Source: Flavobacteriales bacterium (lineage in GTDB: Bacteria; Bacteroidota; Bacteroidia; Flavobacteriales; TMED113). From it: DNA of 64,000 nucleotides. Positions 36,679 through 45,788 of this stretch are shown piece after piece. The DNA is taken from assembly GCA_002701365.1 (NCBI GenBank), contig NZUK01000012.1, positions 42,721-106,720 of the forward strand. The letters are read 5' to 3'. Position numbers and translations under genes: made by a program. How positions within the stretch are numbered: position 1 is the stretch's first letter; each line of letters begins with the position of its first letter. The notes under the pieces are model-generated. The model searched no databases. It saw nothing but the letters and a program-made list of their open reading frames with translations, and was not told where the DNA came from.

Positions 36679-37929
36679 ATGAAAAAAACCTTATTATTAT
36701 TTTTTGTCATCAGCCATCTATATGTCTGTGCGCAATTTTGTGCATTTGATCATATTGTAAATAGTAAAAAATCTAATGACACTTTTATATCAAATTATGA
36801 AAGTATTTACAACATTGCAAATAATCAAATTTCTAACAACACGGAAACATATTATATACCTGTTGTATTTCATATTGTTTATAATTCTGAATCTCAGAAT
36901 ATAGCTGATTCAGTAATTCATTCTCAAATTGAAGTACTCAATGAAGACTTCAGGAGGCTAAATGAAAACGCAGTAAATACAAGAGAAGAATTTTTAGAAT
37001 TTGCTGGAGATCCCAACATAGAATTCTTCTTAGCTGACATAGATCCTAATGGGAACCCTACTGACGGAATAATTCATCAATATACTGAAAGAAGTGAGTT
37101 TGTTATGTTTGAAAATATTTTATCAAATGAAATAACTCTTGATGAAGTTAAATTTTCAAACACAGGTGGATCAGATGCTTGGGACACAAATGAATATTTA
37201 AATATTTGGGTATGTAATATTGGTAGTTTGGAATTACTCCCTGGTTTTGATCTTGGTCAGGTTTTTGGTTACGCATATCCACCAACAAATATCGATGAAG
37301 CTCTAGCTAATATATCTGGACTGGTTCCAGATTGGCCAACTGACATGTTATCCGACGATGAAAATGTACAAGGAGTAGTTCTGCATTATACGACAATCGG
37401 CAGAAATAATCCTGTAGCAAATGATGATGATATGATTGAAAACAATCAAGGGAGAACAGCTGTCCATGAGATAGGACATTATTTAGGACTACGACACATA
37501 TGGGGAGACGCATTATCACTAATTGGTGAAGATGGATGCGAGTTAGATGATGGTATCTCAGACACACCCAATGCAAATGATCAAGCAGGTTATATATGTG
37601 ATTTTAACAAAAACACATGCACAGGCGATAACTTTGGATCAAGTGGTGAAGACTTACCTGACATGATAGAAAACTATATGGACTATAGCCCTGACAACTG
37701 CCTTAATATGTTTACCAATGGACAAATTAACGTAATGCGCAATGTATTAGAGATTTCAAGAAATAACTTGATCAATAATGAATCTTCTTTGTGCATTAAT
37801 GATCCTCAATTAAATGGCCAGAAAAAAATAAAAACAATTGATTTACTTGGAAGGGAACACAACAGAAGTCATTTTAAAATAGATTTATATAGCGATGGTA
37901 GTTTTAGAAAATATATTACACACAAATAA
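36679..37929 (+). CDS. Secreted M43-family (pappalysin/cytophagalysin) zinc metalloprotease
   Basis: Signal peptide (to about HLYVCAQ), a pro-region, then YYIPVVFHIVYN and a metzincin zinc site HEIGHYLGLRH (about residue 265) with the downstream Met-turn region ENYMDYSPDNC. These identify the M43 family. The last 35 residues (KIKTIDLLGREH...LYSDGSFRKYI) are not the usual T9SS domain but match the tails of three neighbouring exported proteins. The frame continues upstream into the tmRNA; I chose the ATG at 36679 because the signal peptide starts there. The stop codon abuts that of the convergent gene. 416 aa. Confidence 0.9.
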   Translation: MKKTLLLFFVISHLYVCAQFCAFDHIVNSKKSNDTFISNYESIYNIANNQISNNTETYYIPVVFHIVYNSESQNIADSVIHSQIEVLNEDFRRLNENAVNTREEFLEFAGDPNIEFFLADIDPNGNPTDGIIHQYTERSEFVMFENILSNEITLDEVKFSNTGGSDAWDTNEYLNIWVCNIGSLELLPGFDLGQVFGYAYPPTNIDEALANISGLVPDWPTDMLSDDENVQGVVLHYTTIGRNNPVANDDDMIENNQGRTAVHEIGHYLGLRHIWGDALSLIGEDGCELDDGISDTPNANDQAGYICDFNKNTCTGDNFGSSGEDLPDMIENYMDYSPDNCLNMFTNGQINVMRNVLEISRNNLINNESSLCINDPQLNGQKKIKTIDLLGREHNRSHFKIDLYSDGSFRKYITHK

Positions 37930-39264
37930 TTATTTACGTATTATATATTTTTTATCTATAGATCCATCATCATATACCTTGAGAATTAAACCTGTACTTG
38001 AAGCATCTACTGATCGACCTAAAAAATCTAAATTAAATAATATTTTTTTTGACAATTTATTTTCACTAATAAGAGTATTATCAAAATCTGGATTATAAAT
38101 TTCTATAATTTCATTTGGACCCTGACTAGGCCAAGAATAGCCATTTGTTGCAAGATAAATTTTACCATCAGGACTAACACAAATATCACGTAACCTACCC
38201 CACTCATTATTAAAAAATTCTGTATAGCTTTCAACCTGTTGTCCATCAGAAGAAAATTCAAAACGAACTAACATTTTATTTTTTAATACTGTCATTAGCA
38301 GTGTATTTTGGAATTCAGGAATTGAAGGATGATTATACCACACAATATCCGAGGGTGCTATCGTAGTAGACCCACTACTCCATACCGCATCAACAATACT
38401 ATTATCATTACAATAATCTATTTCAGTATAATTATTACTTAGATATTCTGCATAACCATAATCAACCCATTGATTATCGCAATAACCTTGTACATTAGGC
38501 CAACCATAATTAGAATTTGATGTTAATATATTTAATTCATCATCATTACTAGGTCCATGCTCAGAGCTATATATAATTCCATTCGGACCCATTGCAAGTC
38601 CCTGTGCATTTCTATGCCCCCAACTCCAGACTAAATTACCAATAATAGGATTATCTAAAGGAGCTTGACCAACAGTACCATCATCCATGTTAATACTCAT
38701 GCGTAAAGTTTTTCCAGTAAGTTCATTAATATCTTCTGACAATAACCACTCTTGAGCATCCCCGGTTGTAATTAACATAGTTAAATCATCAAGCGCCATC
38801 AATCTACATCCAATATGAGTACTATTGCCATCAATTCCATCTAACAAAACCACTTCATTGATTAATTGATCAGTATCAAAATCATATTCATAATAAACAA
38901 TTTTCTCTTTTGCACCTTGTGAAACATAAGTATATGCTAAAAAAACATATGGTGAACCATTATTAAATTCAGGATGAATCTCCATTCCTAGCAAACCAGC
39001 TTCATTAGAGTCATAAATATCATCAGAGATGTCTAAAATAACATGCTTTTCACCATTAGCAACATTGATTCGGCTAACAATTCCAGATCTTTCAGTTACC
39101 CATAAAAAATCTGCACCATTCCCAGAGTCCGGACCCCATTTTATTTCCCAAGGCACATCCAGGCCATCAACAACCTCTCTTTCTTCTAAAACAGTTGAAC
39201 CAACTTGTATTTGAGCATTTAAAAAACCTCCTATTAACATAAAAAGTATTGATATTTTTTTCAT
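37930..39264 (-). CDS. Secreted PQQ-dependent sugar (glucose/sorbosone) dehydrogenase-like beta-propeller
   Basis: Signal peptide (to about GGFLNAQ) and a six-bladed propeller of the soluble glucose dehydrogenase/hedgehog-interacting protein family: GLDVPWEIKWGP, FLWVTERSG, HPEFNNGSPYVFLAYT, VWSWGHRNAQGLAMGP, IYSSEHGPSNDDELN and the C-terminal RDICVSPDGKIYLATNG. It probably oxidises sugars with PQQ, though no PQQ synthesis gene is here. The C-terminal 40 residues (LDFLGRSV...VYDDGSIDKKYI) carry the shared short tail. 444 aa, last gene of the exported-protein operon, 6 nt after the metalloprotease. Confidence 0.88.
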   Translation of the reverse strand: MKKISILFMLIGGFLNAQIQVGSTVLEEREVVDGLDVPWEIKWGPDSGNGADFLWVTERSGIVSRINVANGEKHVILDISDDIYDSNEAGLLGMEIHPEFNNGSPYVFLAYTYVSQGAKEKIVYYEYDFDTDQLINEVVLLDGIDGNSTHIGCRLMALDDLTMLITTGDAQEWLLSEDINELTGKTLRMSINMDDGTVGQAPLDNPIIGNLVWSWGHRNAQGLAMGPNGIIYSSEHGPSNDDELNILTSNSNYGWPNVQGYCDNQWVDYGYAEYLSNNYTEIDYCNDNSIVDAVWSSGSTTIAPSDIVWYNHPSIPEFQNTLLMTVLKNKMLVRFEFSSDGQQVESYTEFFNNEWGRLRDICVSPDGKIYLATNGYSWPSQGPNEIIEIYNPDFDNTLISENKLSKKILFNLDFLGRSVDASSTGLILKVYDDGSIDKKYIIRK

Positions 39265-39270
39265 AATAAT

Positions 39271-42200
39271 CTATTTATTTAATTCATATTTTTTCTCAAC
39301 ACTACCATCATTATATATATATATTTTCCACGTTCCTTTTTCATAAGCATTTACTGCTCTGCCTAACATGTCGGTAGCTATAATTATTTGTTTATTTGCT
39401 GTATTAAAATTCTCCCACAATTTGATTGATGACGGAGCAACATCAACGTCTAACTCAACTATACAATTACTATTTACTCCAAAATATTGTGTTATACTTA
39501 CTGTTCCTAAACCAATATCGAACCATTGTACACCAATACTCGGAGGTTCTACTGCTGAACTCCATACAATTTCACCTCCATCAACCTGCCAAGCAGCCAT
39601 ATTATCGATTGTGTTTGATAGAGTATAAACATGATATGTACCTGCTTCGACAATTACTTCACCTAAAATATCAATATACTGACATGAACACTCATCACCA
39701 TATCCATCTCCATCATTATCAATTTGAGTAGGATTAAAGTCTTCAATACAATTATCAATTTGATCACAAATGCCATCTAAATCAAGATCCAGTAAACAAT
39801 TGCCACTACAGTCATAAAATTGCTCTGGTCCATTACCTCCACATTCTCCACATTCATCAAAAACAGAAAAACCTCCACATTCTCCACTACAATCTACATC
39901 AACTAAACAATTTCCATCGCAATCAAAATTAATAATCGGAAATTCACATTCACCATTGTCGATAATTGCAAAATTATCGTAATTACAAGCTAATATATCT
40001 GTACAACCTAAACATGTAGAATTATCTCCATTACATACTCCACATTCGTCAAATATCGCAACTCCTCCACATTCTCCACTACAATCTAAATCAATTAAAC
40101 AATTGCCATCGCAATCAAAATTATTCGGAGGATATTCACAGTTACTATCATCGATATTAGCATCTTCATCAAAATTACATGCGTCTGAATTTGTGCATCC
40201 AAATATATCACACACTCCATCATTATTCGTATCAACTAAACAATTGCCATCACAATCAAAATTATTCGGAGGATATTCACATGAATCGTTATCCAAATTA
40301 CTTTCTGAGTCATAATTACACGCAATACTATCCGTACAACCTTCAATAATCAATGTTAAACAAGTACCATTATCTTCTGTAGCGCTTGCATTGTACTCAA
40401 AATAATTTGAATCAGTACAGCCTGATATTTCATCCTCATCGCAAATACCATCACAATCATTATCAGAATCACAGATAATCAAACAAAATTCATTAATCGA
40501 TTCTGATCCAAAATCTATATTATCCATCTGAACTACATAATTCCCTGGAATCACTGAGCCATCAACACAAGATGCATTATCATGATATATATAATAGTTT
40601 GGATCATTACCCGCAGTATTATTAGAGCTAAGACCATCACCCCAAGAATCATAGATATTAAACTGATAACATCCTTCAGCTAAACAATAAGAAGAAAATA
40701 TAAGTTCACCACCTTGAAAATAATTTCCACCGCCATCAATAACTAAGCCATTATCATCAATTAACTCCCAACTAACTTCATTACTATAGTAATCTGTCGC
40801 AATATATAAATCAATTGATCCTGAACATATACATGATCCATCATCCATAGTAGCATTAGAATTATAATTGTCAGCGTTAGGACTCATGCAACCATATATA
40901 TATTGACATGTGTTATCATCAATATTAGCCTCAGGATTAAAGTTTTCTGCAATAGAATCTGTACAACCATAGATTGAATTACCGCAACTCGATTCTAAGT
41001 CATCACACGTATTTAAACAAGATGCATTATTAACTCCTGGAATTAAAGCTTGAGATTCAACTATTTGATGGAACTCTAAAGTAATACCAATATTAAAATC
41101 GCAATAGCTCATGATAGTCCCAATTGATTGTTGCCATGATTCATTTGGTGGATTATTTGGTGGATTACAGTTTCCCTCTACATCAGAACACGCGTCTATT
41201 GCACCGCCCGGAAAGTTGAGACTCGGATCCGCATCCCAATTACAATTATGAGTGTGAGGAGATCCAAAATTATGGCCTATCTCATGCCCTAAATAGGATA
41301 AATTATAGCTATATGGTGTGTTGTCAGGATAATCATAAATTAATGAAGTATTTAAACCACTTGTAACGCCAAAACCAGTAGAACTATTAAATACTCCTCC
41401 ACATAAAGCACCAACCCAAGCAATTCCACCATTGGCATTTTTTTGACTAAACAAGTGAACAAGATCGGTTTGTGAATAAATGTCATCAAATGGTGGGTTA
41501 GTCCAATAATTAGGCATCTCATCTAACATTTCTCCGCAATCATTCAAAGGATCATAATTATCAACAATCTCCCATACATTAACATATCTTGCTTGTAAAG
41601 TAACAATATCATTAAGTTCCGACATGTATACTTCATTGACACCGGCTAAAAGAGCTAGGGACCATTCAACAGCTTCATAACAATTACCATTAAACTCATT
41701 ATAAGTATAATTGTCAATTTCGATTCCCATTTCTAAACATTCGGGACCTCCAAGGGACTGTACTGGCTGAGCATTATTATTTGGTGAAACAATAGCATCT
41801 GTATCAGTATGACACGTAAAGTTTGATTCCGAAACACTTGCATTCACATCATATAAGATGTAGACCCCGTCTTGAAAATATTTTATTTCATAAACTTCAC
41901 CTGCTTTTTTTATAACACCTATTAAATAATTTTTCATAAATGATATACTCCCTGTCCAACCATCTGAATTTTTGATTCTGTATGATCTTATAACTGGTTT
42001 ATAATCATCAAAGACTAAACCATTTTCTGTATTTCTTAATAATTGAAAATCATTGGTAAATACATCAAATGATTCTAAATATAAACTAATGGTATCACCC
42101 TCAAAAAAAGGTAATTGCATTTGGAACTCACAGGGATTTGAATTTTTAATAGAATTAAAATAATTTAAATTCAAAAAAAGTGCAATTTGACTATTATGAG

Positions 42201-42309
42201 AATGTGTTAATAATGGTATTTCAGTATCTGAATTTATAAATAATTTTTCTTGTCCAAAAGAATTTAGACAAAAACAAAAACACAAAAAGAAATAATAAAA
42301 TTTACTCAT
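39271..42309 (-). CDS. Secreted reprolysin-like (M12B-type) zinc metalloprotease with Cys-rich Ca-binding-type repeats
   Basis: 1012 aa. Signal peptide (to NSFGQ), pro-region, and a metzincin domain with HEIGHNFGSPHTHNC (about 343-357) and Met-turn GTIMSYCDF. From about 440 on there are repeats of the GCTDSxAxNYxxxAxxDDGSC type and Asp/Cys-rich segments (DCDGNCLVD, DECGVCNGD) ending in a thrombospondin type 3-like stretch (DNDGDGYGDEC). The final 40 residues (IATDMLGRAV...IYNDGSVEKKYE) are the short tail shared with neighbours. It probably degrades extracellular protein; the substrate is unknown. Third gene of the operon. Confidence 0.9.
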   Translation of the reverse strand: MSKFYYFFLCFCFCLNSFGQEKLFINSDTEIPLLTHSHNSQIALFLNLNYFNSIKNSNPCEFQMQLPFFEGDTISLYLESFDVFTNDFQLLRNTENGLVFDDYKPVIRSYRIKNSDGWTGSISFMKNYLIGVIKKAGEVYEIKYFQDGVYILYDVNASVSESNFTCHTDTDAIVSPNNNAQPVQSLGGPECLEMGIEIDNYTYNEFNGNCYEAVEWSLALLAGVNEVYMSELNDIVTLQARYVNVWEIVDNYDPLNDCGEMLDEMPNYWTNPPFDDIYSQTDLVHLFSQKNANGGIAWVGALCGGVFNSSTGFGVTSGLNTSLIYDYPDNTPYSYNLSYLGHEIGHNFGSPHTHNCNWDADPSLNFPGGAIDACSDVEGNCNPPNNPPNESWQQSIGTIMSYCDFNIGITLEFHQIVESQALIPGVNNASCLNTCDDLESSCGNSIYGCTDSIAENFNPEANIDDNTCQYIYGCMSPNADNYNSNATMDDGSCICSGSIDLYIATDYYSNEVSWELIDDNGLVIDGGGNYFQGGELIFSSYCLAEGCYQFNIYDSWGDGLSSNNTAGNDPNYYIYHDNASCVDGSVIPGNYVVQMDNIDFGSESINEFCLIICDSDNDCDGICDEDEISGCTDSNYFEYNASATEDNGTCLTLIIEGCTDSIACNYDSESNLDNDSCEYPPNNFDCDGNCLVDTNNDGVCDIFGCTNSDACNFDEDANIDDSNCEYPPNNFDCDGNCLIDLDCSGECGGVAIFDECGVCNGDNSTCLGCTDILACNYDNFAIIDNGECEFPIINFDCDGNCLVDVDCSGECGGFSVFDECGECGGNGPEQFYDCSGNCLLDLDLDGICDQIDNCIEDFNPTQIDNDGDGYGDECSCQYIDILGEVIVEAGTYHVYTLSNTIDNMAAWQVDGGEIVWSSAVEPPSIGVQWFDIGLGTVSITQYFGVNSNCIVELDVDVAPSSIKLWENFNTANKQIIIATDMLGRAVNAYEKGTWKIYIYNDGSVEKKYELNK
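40096..40281. repeat. Intragenic repeat: 45-bp copies at 40096-40140 and 40237-40281
   Basis: The two 45-nt segments differ at one base (g/a) and encode the repeated PPNNFDCDGNCL part of the metalloprotease. More diverged copies extend over about 39780-40420. Confidence 0.85.
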
Positions 42310-42321
42310 AAAAGTTCAAAG

Positions 42322-44142
42322 TTAATTAATAATTTTTTTTTCGATACTTCCATCATCAAAAATAAATAACACGACCTGTCCAGAATTTAAATTATTTATT
42401 CTTCTACCCATAAGATCAATAACTTGAATAATTTTTTTATTGAATGTATCATTATCAGTTAAACTTGTATTTATTTCACATGGACCTTGAACCCACTCAA
42501 ATATATTATTGCATTCTGCTTCTCCTGAATTAACATATGTTACATTATTACAGCCACAAACGGGATCCCAAATTGTAGCAAAATTACAATTAGGATCTGG
42601 CACTTCAATACATTCATAATCTTCACAAACATCAAAACTATATATAAAACTATTAAATCCACCTTCCAATGCAGTCATCGGTCTATACTGCTCTTTCCCA
42701 TCATTAGAGATAGCGTGAATATAGTACTCTATTTCTGTTAACTCATCAAATGTCATTGTTAAATTCCACATGTCATCATTTTGTGCCTGCATAGAAACAG
42801 ATGTATAATCTATGTCACCAGAAAATCTATAATTAAACAATACCTCATTAATTCCAGAGCGATGTTTTACTAAAGCCTCTACCTCCACATAAGGAGAATT
42901 AGGACATACATCTTCAATCTTTTTATAAGAAATTAATAATGGATCATTAACTCCTACAGTATGAGTAATACAATGAATGGCTCCACTTAGTGAAATGATA
43001 TTATTACCGCTGTTATCACAATCAATGCCTACGATATTATAACCCGGCAATGCCTCTTCATAAATTCTTTGTGCAATTGTATCATATTCTTCACGGTAAA
43101 ATGGCAAAATAACAGTTTTATTTACAAATACTGCATTAGTGTAAGTCCTATAATACCCATCAATTTCATTAAAAGACTGAGAGCCTGGATATGCTCCACT
43201 TGTACTGGGTGGACTTGGAATTCTAATTACATTAAATGGGGTTCCCCACTTTGTTGTAAAATTATTAAGTATATAATTTAAATTTTCTTCGATTTGAGGT
43301 CCATCAGATACTCCTTCCGGATATTCGGCAATCAATAATGTTTCTTCATCAAGTAGTTTCATATGCATATCAATGTGACTGATCCCATCAAATGGCAGTG
43401 TTGGCATTTTTATATAGTTCGTAATCCCCATAAAACTATTCATTATGTTATCTATATCATCTTCAGAATGATCAGGATAATTTAAACTATTATATGGGCC
43501 ATTACCATCATTCTCATTAATAATTAAATTAGATGAGAATGCCGTACCAAAACCATCGCTCATAAAATTACCCCCTGTAGCCACAAAACGGTAAGGATCA
43601 ACAGAGTTTTGATATAAATCTAAATCTAGATTATCCGCTAATGCTTCTGGGAAAGAATCATCATCTGGTCTCGGCCTATTATAAATCCAATCAACTAAAT
43701 ATAAGGAATCAACATCATTCTTATATATCGTATTTTGTCCATAATCTCGCATCCAAATACTATTAGTTTCAATATTTAAGTACTCAACATTAGAAGTTTC
43801 CACATTACTATTCTCTAAATAACTTTCTACTTGAGCAGGACTATCACATGCAATGATAACTTTACATTGATCAACGGCATTTCTAACAATCTCTGTTAAA
43901 ATAGGCTCAAAGCCTTCCCAAGCAATAGTTAATGCCTGTATCTCTTCCCACTCTGCCATAGTACGGACATTAAAAGAAGGGGGGTCTGTAATAACACTAT
44001 TATTTAATTCAACATTATATAAATATAAATCCATTTGTTGTTTTTCAGTTTCAAAAAAGCCCTTTGGTAAAATTTTTTCTTGTGCAAAAACACAATAAAT
44101 GTTCAAAAAAACTAACGATAAAATATATACTGCTCTACTCAT
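42322..44142 (-). CDS. Secreted peptidylarginine/agmatine deiminase family protein
   Basis: Guanidino-group modifying enzyme of the Porphyromonas-type PAD/agmatine deiminase family. Conserved catalytic elements are visible: SIWMRDYGQN, VATGGNFMSDG, FDGISHIDMHMKLL and the nucleophile region SGAIHCITH. After the catalytic domain (to about 390) comes an Ig-like region with a Cys-containing DPVCGCNNVTY segment and the short tail IDLMGRRI...IFDDGSIEKK. I chose the ATG at 44142, where the signal peptide (AVYILSLVFLNIYCVFAQ) begins. About 606 aa. In P. gingivalis a secreted PAD modifies host proteins; here the target is unknown. Confidence 0.9.
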   Translation of the reverse strand: MSRAVYILSLVFLNIYCVFAQEKILPKGFFETEKQQMDLYLYNVELNNSVITDPPSFNVRTMAEWEEIQALTIAWEGFEPILTEIVRNAVDQCKVIIACDSPAQVESYLENSNVETSNVEYLNIETNSIWMRDYGQNTIYKNDVDSLYLVDWIYNRPRPDDDSFPEALADNLDLDLYQNSVDPYRFVATGGNFMSDGFGTAFSSNLIINENDGNGPYNSLNYPDHSEDDIDNIMNSFMGITNYIKMPTLPFDGISHIDMHMKLLDEETLLIAEYPEGVSDGPQIEENLNYILNNFTTKWGTPFNVIRIPSPPSTSGAYPGSQSFNEIDGYYRTYTNAVFVNKTVILPFYREEYDTIAQRIYEEALPGYNIVGIDCDNSGNNIISLSGAIHCITHTVGVNDPLLISYKKIEDVCPNSPYVEVEALVKHRSGINEVLFNYRFSGDIDYTSVSMQAQNDDMWNLTMTFDELTEIEYYIHAISNDGKEQYRPMTALEGGFNSFIYSFDVCEDYECIEVPDPNCNFATIWDPVCGCNNVTYVNSGEAECNNIFEWVQGPCEINTSLTDNDTFNKKIIQVIDLMGRRINNLNSGQVVLFIFDDGSIEKKIIN

Positions 44143-44197
44143 AATACATTGTTCTAGAATAATCATTCTAAATATAAAAAAGTTTGTCAATTAATAT

Positions 44198-45643
44198 CTA
44201 TAAAACACATATCTTTTCATAAAAAATATTTTGATTAACATGATTATTAATACGCAAATAATATACACCTGATTCAATATGTGATATATCTATAGTGTAA
44301 AGACTCTGAGAACCAAAACCATTAATTCTATGAAGTATTCTACCTGACATGTCAACAAGTTCAATAAAATAATTTTCTATATTACTAGGGCCAGATATAT
44401 GTAACTCATCATGTGCAGGATTTGGATATAAAGAAAAGCCTGAATTTGGCATATCATGTAAACTAAACATATCTAAACTATCAACAATCAAATCATATGA
44501 AATAGTTTCAATTATACCATTACAGCCGCTCTCCACCTGTAGAGTTACGACATAAGAACCTGACTCTTGAAATAAATACGTGGGATTAGGATCAGTTGAA
44601 TCTATAACTCCATCACTGTTAAAATCCCATAAATAAACATTATTTAAACTAGAAGATATATTATTAAATGTTACCATAGCTCCTTCACTATTATATTCTG
44701 GATCACTCCAGGTAAAATCAAATAAATTAGAAGTATTAAGATTACTTTTTTTAATAAAAACTCCAGAGTCAAGCCCAGCCCAAGACTCCGAAACCCCATC
44801 AATAATAACCATTTTAACATGGTAAGTTGCTGATGGGACCATCGTAAAATTAAATAACATCGGAATTGTATATCCATCATAGCCAAGTTCATCACAATTA
44901 TAACCAGATTGATTATCGATGTATAAACATTCATTTATGCCAGGCATACCAAAAACCTGTGAATAAGGCCGTATAGTCCAAGGAGCTATAGGATGTGATT
45001 CAATTTCACAATAATTTGTTGAATTAATAGATGGTATATTATTAATTATATAACCTGTTTCCATAATATTAACTGGATTAGAATCAAATAATGGATCAAT
45101 ATCTTCACTAATTTCACTTACAAAAAAACAAAATGCATCTGTGTAAAATGGGTTCATCCATTCAGTATATTCTTCCGAGCCAAAAACAACTTCAAAATCA
45201 ATGGAAAAGAATGAATCAGAAGATATGTCAAATTCCACTACGCAGGCATCATATAAATTAACACTTGGTGTAATTAAGTTCGCATCAACTAAATAATTGT
45301 GTAAAAAATCATCTTCGTATTCTTCATTCCATGCTTGCCCAGAATCACTATCATTATTAGGTCCAACAGCATTATTAATATCACCCGTTGTCATAATTAA
45401 GCCCCTATCTAAGCCAAAGCCTATATCACATGTTACATTTTCCATTAAATAACTAAAACCTCCTATTGCCTGAATATTCCCAACATATGATAAATTATTA
45501 ATATTGACATCACATCCAAATACTTCTTCAGAAAGTAATGTCTGTAAATCATTGTCATTATTTGACAAAGAATAAACATCTAATTGAGCTTTTAAATTAG
45601 AAGCAAATAAAACAAAAAAAATAATAATCTTGACTTTAATCAT
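44198..45643 (-). CDS. Exported choice-of-anchor L domain protein with PKD domain and T9SS type A domain
   Basis: Signal peptide (to about NLKAQ). Residues about 30-310 match the choice-of-anchor L domain: LQTLLSEEVFGCDVNINNLSYVGN, GLIMTTGDINNAVGPNN, and FDISSDSFFSIDFEVVFGSEEYTEW. A PKD-like domain follows (TFNNISSSLNNVYLWDFNSDG...YLFQESGSYVVTLQVES) and a canonical T9SS sorting domain (LYPNPAHDELHISG, VDMSGRIL, GVYYLRINN). 481 aa. Probably a cell-surface or secreted adhesin-like protein. It is the first gene of the four-gene operon. Confidence 0.9.
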   Translation of the reverse strand: MIKVKIIIFFVLFASNLKAQLDVYSLSNNDNDLQTLLSEEVFGCDVNINNLSYVGNIQAIGGFSYLMENVTCDIGFGLDRGLIMTTGDINNAVGPNNDSDSGQAWNEEYEDDFLHNYLVDANLITPSVNLYDACVVEFDISSDSFFSIDFEVVFGSEEYTEWMNPFYTDAFCFFVSEISEDIDPLFDSNPVNIMETGYIINNIPSINSTNYCEIESHPIAPWTIRPYSQVFGMPGINECLYIDNQSGYNCDELGYDGYTIPMLFNFTMVPSATYHVKMVIIDGVSESWAGLDSGVFIKKSNLNTSNLFDFTWSDPEYNSEGAMVTFNNISSSLNNVYLWDFNSDGVIDSTDPNPTYLFQESGSYVVTLQVESGCNGIIETISYDLIVDSLDMFSLHDMPNSGFSLYPNPAHDELHISGPSNIENYFIELVDMSGRILHRINGFGSQSLYTIDISHIESGVYYLRINNHVNQNIFYEKICVL

Positions 45644-45773
45644 TTATCCTATTAAATCATATTAATTATATAACTAGCAAATACTATACCAAATATGTGT
45701 TATTTTAGTTTTTTTTTACAAAAATATAATTATAAAAAACCGTGCGCTCATTATTCATAATAAAATAATTATA

Positions 45774-45781
45774 TATTTTTG
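45774..45781 (+). promoter_or_regulatory. -7 promoter box immediately before the WD40-like gene
   Basis: TATTTTTG (perfect TAnnTTTG) ends 7 nt before the ATG at 45789; predicted leader about 3 nt. Confidence 0.5.
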
Positions 45782-45788
45782 ACAAAAT

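Noticed and set aside
36640..36680. tmRNA 3' end as an attachment site of an integrated element
   Set aside because: No integrase gene and no second copy of the tmRNA 3' end noticed; the following genes look like ordinary secreted proteins.
39368..39731. Plus-strand open frames opposite the metalloprotease C-terminus
   Set aside because: Overlapping shadows over a well-supported gene, no start context or recognisable motif.
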